Shown here: positions 36,191 through 48,714 of the stretch, piece by piece
How positions within the stretch are numbered: the first letter of the stretch is position 1
Layout of the letters: each line of letters begins with the position of its first letter
Assembly (NCBI GenBank): GCA_037176705.1
Contig: CM073885.1
Coordinates: forward strand, 167,204,290-167,268,289
Direction of reading: 5' to 3'
Length of the DNA stretch: 64,000 nt
DNA from: Molossus alvarezi
Lineage: Eukaryota > Chordata > Mammalia > Chiroptera > Molossidae
Translations under genes and position numbers: made by a program
Notes under the pieces: generated by a model
Database searches by the model: none
The model's input: only the letters and a program-made list of their open reading frames with translations
What the model was told of the DNA's origin: nothing

Positions 36191-36594
36191 GTTGTGATTT
36201 AGAGTCAAGCTCCATAATTGAAACAGTAGAGGTCTGACCCCCACCTGCTGAAAGTGATCTGGATACCTAAGTAAAAATCATTTAAACCCACACTGCAAGA
36301 AAGGGAAATATTAGCAGTTAACCCAGACAGAAAGTTTTGTTAGAGGCATAATGAACAGTTGAATCTATTTTCAAAGCTTTGTAATGTAAAAGCCATTTAA
36401 TTAGGCAATCTTGAACGCTCAGGTCAGGATCAATTTAGGGTGCCAAATGGCTAGGGGCCGTCAGAACTCCAGTCTCCTTCCCAGTGGTTTCTACAGGGCA
36501 TTCCTTTACCCTCTTCCCCTTTCTGGCCTCTTAGTCATCTATTGTCTTAGGTGTGAGACTGATTCAGGACATAAAAGCTTCTAGATAAGATTTT

Positions 36595-37596
36595 ATTTTT
36601 ATTGAATTTACTGGGGTGACATTGGTTAATAAAATTATATAGGATTCAGGTATATAATTCTATAATACATCAACTGTATAGTGTATTGTGTGTTCACCAC
36701 CCCAAGTCAAGTCTCCTTCCATCACCATTTATCTCCCCTACACACTCTTCCACCTACTCTCACCCCTAGTCCCCAATCCCCTCTGGTAATCACAATGCTA
36801 TTGTCTGTGTCTATGAGGGTGTTTTTATTGTAGTTGTTTTTTTTTTTTGCTTAATCCCTTCATCTTTTTCTCCCAGCCCCACAACTACCCCTCTTCTGAC
36901 AGCTGTCAGTCAGTTTCTATTTTGTTTGTTAGTTTAGTTTGTTCATTAAATCCCTCATGTGAATGAAACCACATAGTATTTGTCTTTCTCTGACTGGCTT
37001 ATTTCACTTAGCATAATACTCTCCAGGTCCATCCATGCTGTTGCAGAGGGTAAAGTTTCCTTTTTGTTTTTGGTATGGCTGGGTAGTAGTCCATTGTGTA
37101 AATGTACCACAGCTTCTTTATTCACTCATCTACTGATGGATACTTGGGCTGCTTCCAAATATTGCCTATTGTAAATAATGCTGCAATGAATATGGGGGTA
37201 CATATATTCTTTTGACCTAGTGTATTGAGTTTCTTTGGATATATTACCAGAAGTGGAATCTCTGGGTCATATGGTGGTCCCGTTTTTAATTTTTTGAGGT
37301 AACTCCATACCGCTTTCCTCAGTGGCTACACCAATCTGCATTTGCACAACCAGTGCACAAGGGTTCCCTTTTCTCCACCTCCTCGCCAATACTTGTTGTT
37401 TATTGCTTTATTTATGATAGCCATTCTGACAAGTGTGATGCGAAATCTCTTTGTGGTTTTAATTTTGCATCTCTCTGATGATAAGTGACAGTGAGCATTT
37501 TTTCAAATTTCTATTGGCCATCTGTATGTCCTCTTTGGAGATGTGTCTATTCAGGCCCCTTGCCCATTTTTTAAATTGGATTGTTTGTTTTTTTGG
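36595..37596 (-). mobile_element. LINE-1, 5'-truncated 1-kb insertion, antisense
   Basis: 3'UTR at 36595-36950 (GAATTTACTGGGGTGACATTGGTTAAT, CACCACCCCAAGTCAAGTCTCC), then ORF2 C-terminal coding on the minus strand to 37596 (CATAGTATTTGTCTTTCTCTGACTGGC, CAATGAATATGGGGGTACATATATTC). A near-perfect 13-bp duplication TAGATAAGA(T/G)TTT at 36582-36594 and 37597-37609 defines one insertion. Confidence 0.93.
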
Positions 37597-37609
37597 TAGA
37601 TAAGAGTTT

Positions 37610-37949
37610 CCAGCTCCCAAAACACCTTTAGAAAAATCCCTGAATAACCTCCTACCTCTAACCCACACAATCCTCAACCACCAGGCAACTTGCCTCAGGC
37701 CATGGAAGCTGTCATCTAGAAGTGTAATTATCTAGGTGTGGGATTATCAACTCTTCTACCAGGCAGAGGGGGAAGATGGACAGGAAGAAAATTTCTGATA
37801 CTATGGTGCCACAGATCAAATGTGAAGCTAGTGTCCCAACTTGGATCTCCAAGCAAGTTTTCTTACTGAAATATTGTTACCCGTGGTTCTACTGTAATAT
37901 TGGAGCAGGATAATAATAATTCCTTCAGTGTGCATATTGAATTGCTTTA
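37610..37949. other. Unassigned intronic DNA
   Basis: Nothing recognised. Confidence 0.35.
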
Positions 37950-38190
37950 TAATTCCCAAAGCACTTTATTTCACTTATTCATTTATTTGACTAATATTTG
38001 CTCATTGCCTACTAAGGGCCAGGCACTTTAGTAGACACTGGTGATATAAAGAGTCCTTTTAATTAAATTCTCCATGCTTATTATTATTTTTTCTCTTTTT
38101 AAATAGGAAAACTAAAAGCTCATCAAGTCATATAACTGATAAATATCAGCATTATAGTTCAAACTCAGGTCTTCAAAAGTATTGCTCTTA
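37950..38190 (-). repeat. MIR/L2-like ancient repeat, antisense
   Basis: TTGCTCATTGCCTACTAAGGGCCAGGCACTTTAGTAGACACTGGTGATA, then AGGAAAACTAAAAGCTCATCAAGTCATATAACTGATAAAT: typical of old antisense MIR/L2 text. Confidence 0.5.
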
Positions 38191-38268
38191 ATCTTAAGCT
38201 TTGTGAAAAAATCTTTATGGTCGACCTTGCTTTATAAGTGAATTGCTTCTAAAATTCCAAACAATTGG

Positions 38269-38462
38269 TACTCGGCTGGTGTGACTCAGTAGATTGAGTG
38301 TCATCCCAGGGACTGAGAGGTCCCAGTTTGATGGTTTGATTCCCGGCCAGGGCACATGCCCTGGTTGCAGGCTCAATCCCCAGTAGGGGGCATGCAAGAC
38401 ACAGCCAGTCAATGTTTCTATCTCTCTCTCTAAAATAATCAATAAAGACATATTTTATAAAA
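38269..38462 (+). mobile_element. Ves SINE
   Basis: CTCGGCTGGTGTGACTCAGTAG head, GGTTTGATTCCCGGCCAGGGCACATGCCC, CCCAGTAGGGGGCATGCAAG, AATAATCAATAAAGAC tail. Perfect 19-bp duplication TAAAATTCCAAACAATTGG at 38250-38268 and 38463-38481, about 500 bp upstream of the LDLa/MAM exon. Confidence 0.97.
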
Positions 38463-38932
38463 TAAAATTCCAAACAATTGGCAAATAAATATGCATTGTG
38501 GTGGAAAATCTATTAGATAATTTGATGTTACTTGTATATTCTTGCCCCTGCTTTGAGGAAATATCATATATATGGTTGGCTTCTGATAAATAATGGAGTG
38601 CATGGATGCTAATGGAATGTACTTCCACATGCCCCACAATACATCAGCTCTTAGTCCCTAAAGAAGTTATTTCAGGACTGGAAGGTGGAAAGCCTCACTT
38701 TGGCTTTTAGATCTAATTTACATCCTTGAACACAGCTTATCAGAAATGCTGTATTTGAGGAGACTTGATATACTTTTCTAGGTCAATAAAATACTATTAC
38801 TTTTTCTTCTTTTATTTCATTTGATCCTTGTGCGTGATCTATAGGCCAGAACCCTGGGGAGAATTAGGACAGAGAGATAGGGGTTCGATAACTCAAATGC
38901 CTAAGAACGTCTTTCTTTCTATATTTAAGTGA

Positions 38933-39805
<873 letters not shown>

Positions 39806-39884
39806 TAATCAAAATCTAATCTTATGCTGATGGTTGTAGACTGATGATAATGTATGCTGTCATAAGGTGCATTTCCTAAGGGAC

Positions 39885-40130
39885 ACACCCTGAATTCTGC
39901 CACTTATTTGATCTTCAGATTCTCAACATTCTCATCTCTCAAATGGCAACAGTAAAATTTGCCTCGTGTGCCAAATAGAATGTGGAGATCAAAGGAGATG
40001 AGGTGTGAAGCTGTAGGGGGCTGTGCAGACGTCTCTGGGAGACACCGTGTGGGAAAGGTGTTGGCGATTGCTCATTTTTGCAGTGAGGAACTGAGGCTAA
40101 GTCTCAGACTTACTGGTGAAGGGACATAGA
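39885..40130 (+). mobile_element. MIR relic
   Basis: AATTCTGCCACTTATTTGATCTTCAG, CAACATTCTCATCTCTCAAATGGCAACAGTAAAATTTGCC, then a weak 3' part. Alternatively the 3' part is another old repeat. Confidence 0.55.
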
Positions 40131-40689
40131 GCATTAGCAGAATAAAGAAGGGGCCCTGAATTTTGTGTGCTACCGAGTAGAAAAACAATATCTAAATATT
40201 GAAACGCCACAGGCCTGTGAAAAAAACAAGGCTCTCCAAGACAGCCTGACCAAGCCAAAAAAAGGAACGGCTGAGTTCCACCCAGACGCTCAGCTCTACA
40301 TACATAAAAATGTTTCATATATTTAGATACCTAAGTGTAAAACTCAATGTTTCCTGTTGTGTTGCCCATTAAAATTCTCAGTGTTTTATGTATGAACTCT
40401 ACTGATGACTGAATTTTTGAAAGCTCCCTTTTTAATATTTCATAGGTAAATTTTGCATTGTTTTATAATAAATGGATAGTTTGGGGGTCCATTAAATTAT
40501 TGCTGTAACTATTTTGTTGATTCTGTGGCACACATTTTCTGTCGGATGAGTTAATCTGCATACTGTGAAGTACTTTGCCGAGAGCACTCAGTTGGAAATT
40601 GTTCTGTCAGTGAGTTAGAGGCAAGGCTCTTAGATTTCCCTGTTGTTTGACAGCTCAGATCATATGAAATATAATGAAAAACTTTAGCC

Positions 40690-41065
40690 ATTCATTCATC
40701 TATGGACACCTAGGTTGCTTCCATATCTTGGCTATTGTAAATAATGCTGCAATGAGCATAGGGGTGAATATATCTTTTCGAATGACCAGTTTCCATTTCT
40801 TTAGGTAAACACCCAGGACTGTAATTGCTGGATCATATGGCCATCCTATTTTTAATTTTTTGAGGAACCTCCATGCTGTTTTCCACAGTGGCTGCACCAA
40901 TTTACACTCCCACAAACATCCCCTCCAACACTTGTTATTTCTTGGTTTTTTGATAATAGTCTGATAGGTGGGAGGTGATATCTCGCTGTGGTTTACTTGC
41001 ATTTCCCTGATGATTAGTGATGTTGAGCATCTTTTCATGTGTCTATTGGCCATCCAGATGCCAAT
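40690..41065 (-). mobile_element. LINE-1 ORF2 C-terminal fragment, antisense
   Basis: CATTCATTCATCTATGGACACCTAGGTTGCTTCC, TGCTGGATCATATGGCCATCC, TTTTTTGAGGAACCTCCATGCTGTTTTCCACAGTGGCTGCACC, TGATGATTAGTGATGTTGAGCATC. The L1 3'UTR is missing. It ends about 95 bp before the MAM exon acceptor. Confidence 0.88.
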
Positions 41066-41141
41066 TGTATTTTAATTTTAAAACAACTCAAAGATGGAAA
41101 AGCTAAAATAATTCCCTCAGTGTTGTTTTCATCCTATCTAA

Positions 41142-42612
<1,471 letters not shown>

Positions 42613-42628
42613 AAGAAATATATGTCTA

Positions 42629-42835
42629 GCCCAGCCGATGTGACTCAGTGGTTGAGCGTCGATCCATGCACCAAGAGGTTGCCGGTTTGACTCCTGGTCA
42701 GGGCACATGCCCATGTTGGTGGACCAAATCCCCAGTGGGAGCATGCAGGAGGCAACCAGTCGATATTCTCTCTCATCGATGTTTCTCTCTCTCTCCCTTT
42801 CCTGTCCTCTCTCTCTAAAATCAATAAAGAAAAAA
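42629..42835 (+). mobile_element. Ves SINE
   Basis: GCCCAGCCGATGTGACTCAGTGGTTGAGCG head, GGTTTGACTCCTGGTCAGGGCACATGCCC, CCCAGTGGGAGCATGCAGGAGGC, TCTAAAATCAATAAAG tail. Perfect 16-bp duplication AAGAAATATATGTCTA at 42613-42628 and 42836-42851. Confidence 0.97.
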
Positions 42836-42851
42836 AAGAAATATATGTCTA

Positions 42852-43529
42852 TTCTTTTTAGTGATATTAATTATAAAAGAGAGAAGTTTTTCATAACATG
42901 TATTGGTTTTTTTCATGCGTTTTGGCGTAACCATTCTGTTTCGCTATTTAATATGATATATATATTTTATCATCATTACAAAGTACTTCTTAGGCTGCTC
43001 TCTTTGTGGAACCAGGCTGGATTTTACCCTGCTCATTAGTTTGAAAGCCACCCAGCCAGATGGCAAACATAAGAGCAGGGAATTTGCCTTTAATTTTCTC
43101 TTTCTTTACTTCTCATCTTTTCAACTGAGTGCCCCTCACTGTTCCAGAAGTTTCTTCTGCTCACTGGCTATTCATTTTTATGTATTCTAGTTCAACAGAT
43201 AGATTGTAAAATCCTGGGGGCAAGGCCTTGAGGTTTTAATCTCCATGTCCCCCTCCCCAGCTCTTCAGAGAAGGAACTGATGGATGAAGGCACCGCAGGA
43301 CAAGCGTGGTACCTCCTAGAGCAGGACACCAGGGCCAGGGCAGTCCTTGTCTGGGACAAAGGGATGGCTGTAGGCATTATATGCACAACATTCAAGTTGG
43401 ATCTGAGAATGTGTAATCACAGTCTGAAATGCAGACATGCAATCAGATGCAGGAGTCACATAACCATTGATCGATGCTTTAATAATAACATAATTTTAAA
43501 GGTATCATGGCGTACAACCACAGTAATAC
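42852..43529. other. Unassigned intronic DNA
   Basis: Nothing recognised. Confidence 0.35.
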
Positions 43530-43745
43530 ACAATAATAGGTATATTTATTGAAAACTAATCATATACCATTTATCAAACATCAACATATACTATTTCGAG
43601 TAATTCTTAGCACAACCCTGTGAGTTAAATAATGCAAGTCCATGTCACTACAGCAGGGGATAAAGGAGTCTCATGGAAATAATATAACCGTCCTGTGGCT
43701 ACCTAGCCAGTCAGGGACAGACTGGAATTCAAATTCAGGTATATT
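43530..43745 (-). mobile_element. MIR relic, antisense
   Basis: AGTAATTCTTAGCACAACCCTGTGAGTTAAATAATGC, then GTGGCTACCTAGCCAGTCAGGGACAGACTGGAATTCAAATTCAGG: reverse of the MIR 3' part and core. Confidence 0.7.
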
Positions 43746-44300
43746 TACATCAAAATGTATGTGTTCACCCCTCACCAGTCCCGAGTGTCCCTCGCTGATA
43801 ATAGTGAGTGTTCCACTCACATAATGAGATAGAGATCTTATTTTATTGTGATCCACATTCATTGCATAGTATCATTTTCTTTTTTAGGAAGAAAATGGGT
43901 AATAGATCTTAGAATGGATATGTGTGATTCTTAAACTATTCTTGTAATAAAGGAGTGAATTCAGGGAAACCCCGACAAAGAAAATCTATTACTTTAGGAA
44001 CTATTCAGTAAAGAGCCATGCTGTTTTACTATATACTTTATACTTCTATATTTCTTTCTTTCAGTGGCATGACAACCACTTTTCACTAAACAGGTGTAAT
44101 GAAGACAAATGGAACCTTTGTGTCTTAAAGTGAGGAGGGAATTACAAGATAATAGAAGGAGTAATTGTTGAGAAATTAACCTTAATAATTTTTTCCTTTG
44201 AAATCTGCTTTAGTTATAAATGTGAAAAACAAAAAACAAAGGTGAAATGAAGTAGCTAAACTTTTTCAAGAGAAATAACAACTTGAAAAAATATAAATAG
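43746..44300. other. Unassigned intronic DNA
   Basis: Nothing recognised. Confidence 0.35.
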
Positions 44301-44497
44301 GCCTGGCCAGTGTGGCTCAGTGGTTGAGCATTGACCCATACACCAAGAGGTTGCTGGTTCCATTCCCGGTGGGCCCAATGCCCAGTGTGGGGGCATGCAG
44401 GAGGCGGCCAATGGATGCTCTCTCCCATCAATGTTTCTATTTCTCGCTCTCTCTCCCCCGCTTCTTCACTCTCAAAAATCAATAAAAAAAAAAAAAA
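44301..44497 (+). mobile_element. Ves SINE
   Basis: GCCTGGCCAGTGTGGCTCAGTGG head, CCAAGAGGTTGCTGGTTCCATTCCCGG, GGGGGCATGCAGGAGGCGGCC, CAAAAATCAATAAA and poly-A. Flanks GAAAAAATATAAATAG and TAAAAAATATATATAG are a mutated duplication. Confidence 0.95.
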
Positions 44498-44514
44498 GTT
44501 AAAAAATATATATA

Positions 44515-45519
44515 GTTTTATTATGTGATTAAAGAGTTTCTCATGTAGACGGATCATTACCTAACACTCGCTGTTGGACTAAGCCACTTTGAGAGTGGGA
44601 TTTCGTTCATGGGAACTGGCTGTGATCACAGCCTTCCTCACTGAAAATTCAGATGAGCTAAGTAGGAAGTCGAAGGTTATAAGCAACTACATGAGCTAGA
44701 AGTCGAACTTAGGTATTATAAAAATTAAGATTAGAATATTAATATGTTTGGCTTCCTTCTATGGAGAAAGATTGGATGTTGATAATCTAAATTAAAATCC
44801 ACAGGCCATGACTTTTTCTGAATTCAGTAATAATTCATTTTTAAAATAGTATACTTATTCTTGATAACATTGATCATTTTCACTTACCTTTTAACTCATT
44901 TGCATTCAGTCTTAAATTTCTCATTAAAGTTAAATGCATTGCTTTTCAGATCATCTAAGAGTTAAAACAAAAAATTAAGCAAGTTCTCAAGAGAAGAGTA
45001 AGAGTTCTATAACATAAAAATGAACTTGTTTTTAATAAATATATTTAATTTTACTTTTATTTCCACTCACTTGTTTTCTGATGGGGTTAATTAATGAGGA
45101 GTAACATTTATATTTTAATACACGAAAAAGAATTTGGGGAGAATATTTTAATTTACCTGTGTCTGACAATTTGTTCTCATGGGTAAAAGTCTGTTTACTC
45201 ATCAAGAAACAAAACCCCTTTGCATCTTTCCAGGTAGCTGTTTGAAGAAAATACAGAAACACCTGCTACTTGAAGAGCACTATTGTGTTTTGGAACTACT
45301 CCATCTGTAATAAACTGTTATTTTAATCAAGATGACTGTATGCTGTAGGGAATCTGAATCACTTTGACTGAAGGCATTTAGGGCTATCCATTATACCATC
45401 ATGATAGAAAACATAATATAGTCAAGCCAGAAGTGGAGGAAAATAATGTGTTTCAGGAGAGCCCTCCTGATTATAGCAGCCTAGTTATGCAGAAAGATCA
45501 TAATTAAATTAGTTCATTG
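44515..45519. other. Unassigned AT-rich intronic DNA
   Basis: Nothing recognised. Confidence 0.35.
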
Positions 45520-45720
45520 CTTTATCTTGCTTAGTGATTCAGAGAATTTTAGAGCTCGTGGGGTCCTTGAAATACTTTTAATCTAAGCTATTCATTTTAT
45601 GGATGAAGGAACTAAGAATATGAGGTTATATTTCTTGCCCCGCTCACAGGGTATTTTAAGAAAAAAGTTAGGATATGAATCCAATTCTTCTGACTTCTAA
45701 TTTAGAGCTCTTCTACTTGA
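45520..45720. repeat. Ancient mammalian repeat (MIR/L2-like), weak
   Basis: GAATTTTAGAGCTCGTGGGGTCCTTGAAATAC, CATTTTATGGATGAAGGAACTAAGAATATGAGG, then GGATATGAATCCAATTCTTCTGACTTCTAATTTAGAGCTC: a common old-repeat word order. Confidence 0.5.
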
Positions 45721-45729
45721 CTTCTTGGA

Positions 45730-46829
45730 AATTCTATGTAAAGATCATATTGAATATGAAAATACCAATTTTGTTCAATAGGTAGTAGAAAATGTCAAAT
45801 CAACAAGCAAAAGGCCAGATTCCTTTGCCTTCTTGGAGACTAAGTCACCTTTTACTCTTAGAAGTGAGCATTTTCCATCCTGCCCAACCTGCCACACCCT
45901 TTCCCTGGCACACAGGCTCCCACATCCTGCTCTGAGGCTCACAGCTACGGTAGCTGCTGGCACGACCTGTGCCTGAGTATTAGAGTATGTCCAACAGATT
46001 TCTGATTGGAGCATGCTTTGATCTCTTCAACCTTCTGAATATCTGATGCTATTTCACTCACGTTGCTGGCATTTTATTCATTATTTCAGAGGAAAGGGTG
46101 TAGAAAGTATGAGAGAGAGGATACCTAGAATCTATATTTCTATATAATCTGGAAAATTGCTTTTTTAGACTGTCACATGGATTTTGGACTGTAAATCAAT
46201 CAAGCTAAACTTTGTTGTTGCTAGTTTTTTTGGTTTTTTTTTTGGTATCCGAGTTTTATTTTATTTTATTTTTTTCAGAATTGTTTCAGCACTTTAACGA
46301 TCATTCTGCATAGTTTAAGCTTTATTGCATTACTGACTTCGACCAAATCAAGAGAGAAAAGTTGATCTTTACATTTCAAGCTGGAACCATGCAGACATCA
46401 ACATGCTCAGAGATGTATGAAACTAGCCACCACCAGACCACACAATGCCCTGATTTATGTTTAATAAATGTTTGTTTTTATCACCCCGGGGAACATGGAA
46501 ATACTGGTCCCAGGCATATTTTCGACTAAGTAAGATCTTTTTAAAACGTCTCTCTCCTGTCCCACACCCCTTACCTCTCTCAGGTACCCGCCTGCCTCCC
46601 CCCAGGGCCCCAGTGCAGCTGGTGCCCCAGAATCTCTGTCCCAGAGAAAAGCTTTCTTCAGGTGCTTCCCCCTTCGGTGAGTTGGTCCCAGGAGTTCTGC
46701 TTTGCAAGAGACGCATATGGTCAGCACTCAGAACACGGTCCTCATGCTGTAGCTGCTACCTCACATCTCGGCAGATTCCCACTCCTGCTGGTCTTGTAAC
46801 TCCCAGTGGCTGCTGGCCCTTTCTTATAC
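45730..46829. other. Unassigned intronic DNA
   Basis: The part at 46530-46820 is GC-rich for this window (open frames of 88-138 codons on both strands there are composition effects). 46200-46480 in reverse resembles a transcript 3' end (GCAATAAAGC then a TTTTATTTTATTTT tract on the plus strand), but I cannot name it. Confidence 0.3.
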
Positions 46830-47020
46830 AATGTGCTAAGTGTTTTACGTATATTAACTCATTTAATCGGTAAAGGGAATGTGTGAGGTAGATACTTTTT
46901 CCTCATTTTACAGATGAGGAAAGAGAGACCCAGGTCTCATAAACAGTAAGGGATATAATCAGGATTGAAAGCCAAGTCTAACTTCAAAATCCACACCCTT
47001 AACCATTACTTCTAACTCCT
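46830..47020 (-). mobile_element. MIR relic, antisense
   Basis: AAGTGTTTTACGTATATTAACTCATTTAATC, GAGGTAGATACTTTTTCCTCATTTTACAGATGAGGAAAGAGAGACCC, then AATCCACACCCTTAACCATTAC. A clear reverse MIR. Confidence 0.8.
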
Positions 47021-47029
47021 TCCTCAACT

Positions 47030-47984
47030 GCTGTTGAGATTTAAACCATTAGCAGGGGGCAGAGATAGTACTGTCCATCAAAGTTTTCAGTGGCTCTAAA
47101 GTCATACAAGTTAGAGATTTCCATCTCTACATAATAATAATCCCATACAGTTCCACACACGTGTGAGAGAGGGGACATGATTATGTTCAACAACTTCTGC
47201 TGTCTTATTCATTTTTCTAACTGAACTTGGCAATATCTATTGACTGTGATTACATTGATCTAGATGACTCTCCCTGATGTCTAATACAATTCAAAAATTT
47301 CAAAATAATATTTAACAGCTGCATTTTTATGTTGGTGAGGAAAGACTAAATTAAAGACAATGTATTTGATTTTTATAAGAACAAAACTAGCTAGATGAGT
47401 CTCATAGTTAATCATATCAATTATTTTTCAAGCATGAAATCTTTAAAACTATTGCAAACATCTATCCTTTCAGAATCTTCCTCTTATATGCTCAAACCTG
47501 GTCAATAACAATTTTTCCATCTTTGAAAATTGAGACATTCCAAATCAAAAGCAGAGTTCTTCAAGCTCTGGGGTTTGTCCTGTGTGTGGAGGGTGGGGGC
47601 ATCACAAACTTCTGGTCTGATGAATTTTAGAATTACTCCTCAGAATACTGTTATACATGTAAAAAATAAAATATTAGAATTATAAAGGAATTAAATTAAT
47701 ACTAATTATTATTAAAATATTTTTAAATCCAAAATTATGACTTAATAAATGTATGCTAAATGACAAGATCTAGCAAAGGATACAATAACTACTATTATTT
47801 CAAGAGAGTTATAAGATAGTCACAGAATTTTAATGTTATATCAAATACTTGTTATTATTATTGGTAGAGAGTCACAGGTACTATTAATATCTATAGCTTT
47901 TTGCTTGTATTCACAAGTGAAGAAAATACTAAATTTTATTGGAAATTAGCAAGAATAAAGATGTATTTCATCTGTCTGTTGTGG
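47030..47984. other. Unassigned AT-rich intronic DNA
   Basis: Nothing recognised. Confidence 0.35.
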
Positions 47985-48006
47985 ATGGAAGAACAGGTTC
48001 TTCCAT
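47985..48006. repeat. Perfect palindrome, 10-bp arms with 2-bp centre
   Basis: ATGGAAGAAC-AG-GTTCTTCCAT, immediately before the presumed edge of the candidate LTR. Confidence 0.9.
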
Positions 48007-48010
48007 GGGA

Positions 48011-48709
48011 TGTCGAGAAAAGCATTCCAAGGACCCACGCACTGGAGACTGTGTTGTGGCAGTGGTTTATTGGTGATGGCTGCCCCTGCCCCTGGTCCTC
48101 CCATGTCCCGCGTCCCTCCATCCTGCTGTGTAACAGTCCAGTTTTGTCGTCAGCAGGGCCAAGGCAAAGGCCAGTGCCCAGAGTTCTGCTTCCCATTCCT
48201 TGGGAGCCCGCACAGCCTGTTGTCAGCCGCTAGACCTGCGTGGTTGCTTGTTCCCTCGCAAAGGCAAACGGGAATGAACTGGGCAAGTGTGGTCCTGAGA
48301 GGAGAACCAGAGTGAGAGAGGGAGAGAGAGAGCTCTTTGTCGCCTCGGATTATATCCAGGAGCTTGTTCAAAAGAACCCATTAGCTTCCCAAGTTTTTGC
48401 AGGCTTCTGATGGGATCCACCTTCTGACGAATGATCCCTTTCCCAGGGTAGACTGACAGGCCGCTGTGGTCCCACCTCCCCCCCGGGCCTTTGTGTGCGT
48501 TATTATTTTCCCCTGCTCTCCCCTCCCACCCACACAATCCCAACCAGAACCGAACAGAGCGGGGAGGGGTGGTGTCACCCCTTGGAGGGACAATGCTGTC
48601 ATTGCCTGGGGTGTGAAGCTGTAGCTTCCTGGTGAAGCAGACAGACCTCTGCTTCCCTGCTGAATGTGCTCAACAATGCCTGGCTCTTCCTTTGCTTCCT
48701 TTCCCATCA
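48011..48709 (-). mobile_element. Candidate solo LTR of an endogenous retrovirus, antisense
   Basis: About 700 bp of GC-richer DNA in AT-rich surroundings. On the minus strand it shows an LTR-like layout: a TATA-like GATATAATCC near 48350, a CT-rich possible start of R just after it, an AATAAA about 270 bp later (near 48073), then a short U5 ending TTTTCTCGACA at 48011. The other end reads TGATGGGAAAGG. TG...CA ends fit, but no 4-6 bp duplication was found, so the edges are tentative. No primer-binding site or internal genes lie beside it. Open frames of 73-110 codons within it are incidental. Confidence 0.45.
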
Positions 48710-48714
48710 GTACC

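Noticed and set aside
46423..46873. Overlapping open frames of 88-138 codons on both strands
   Set aside because: Caused by local GC-richness; no family pattern on either strand.
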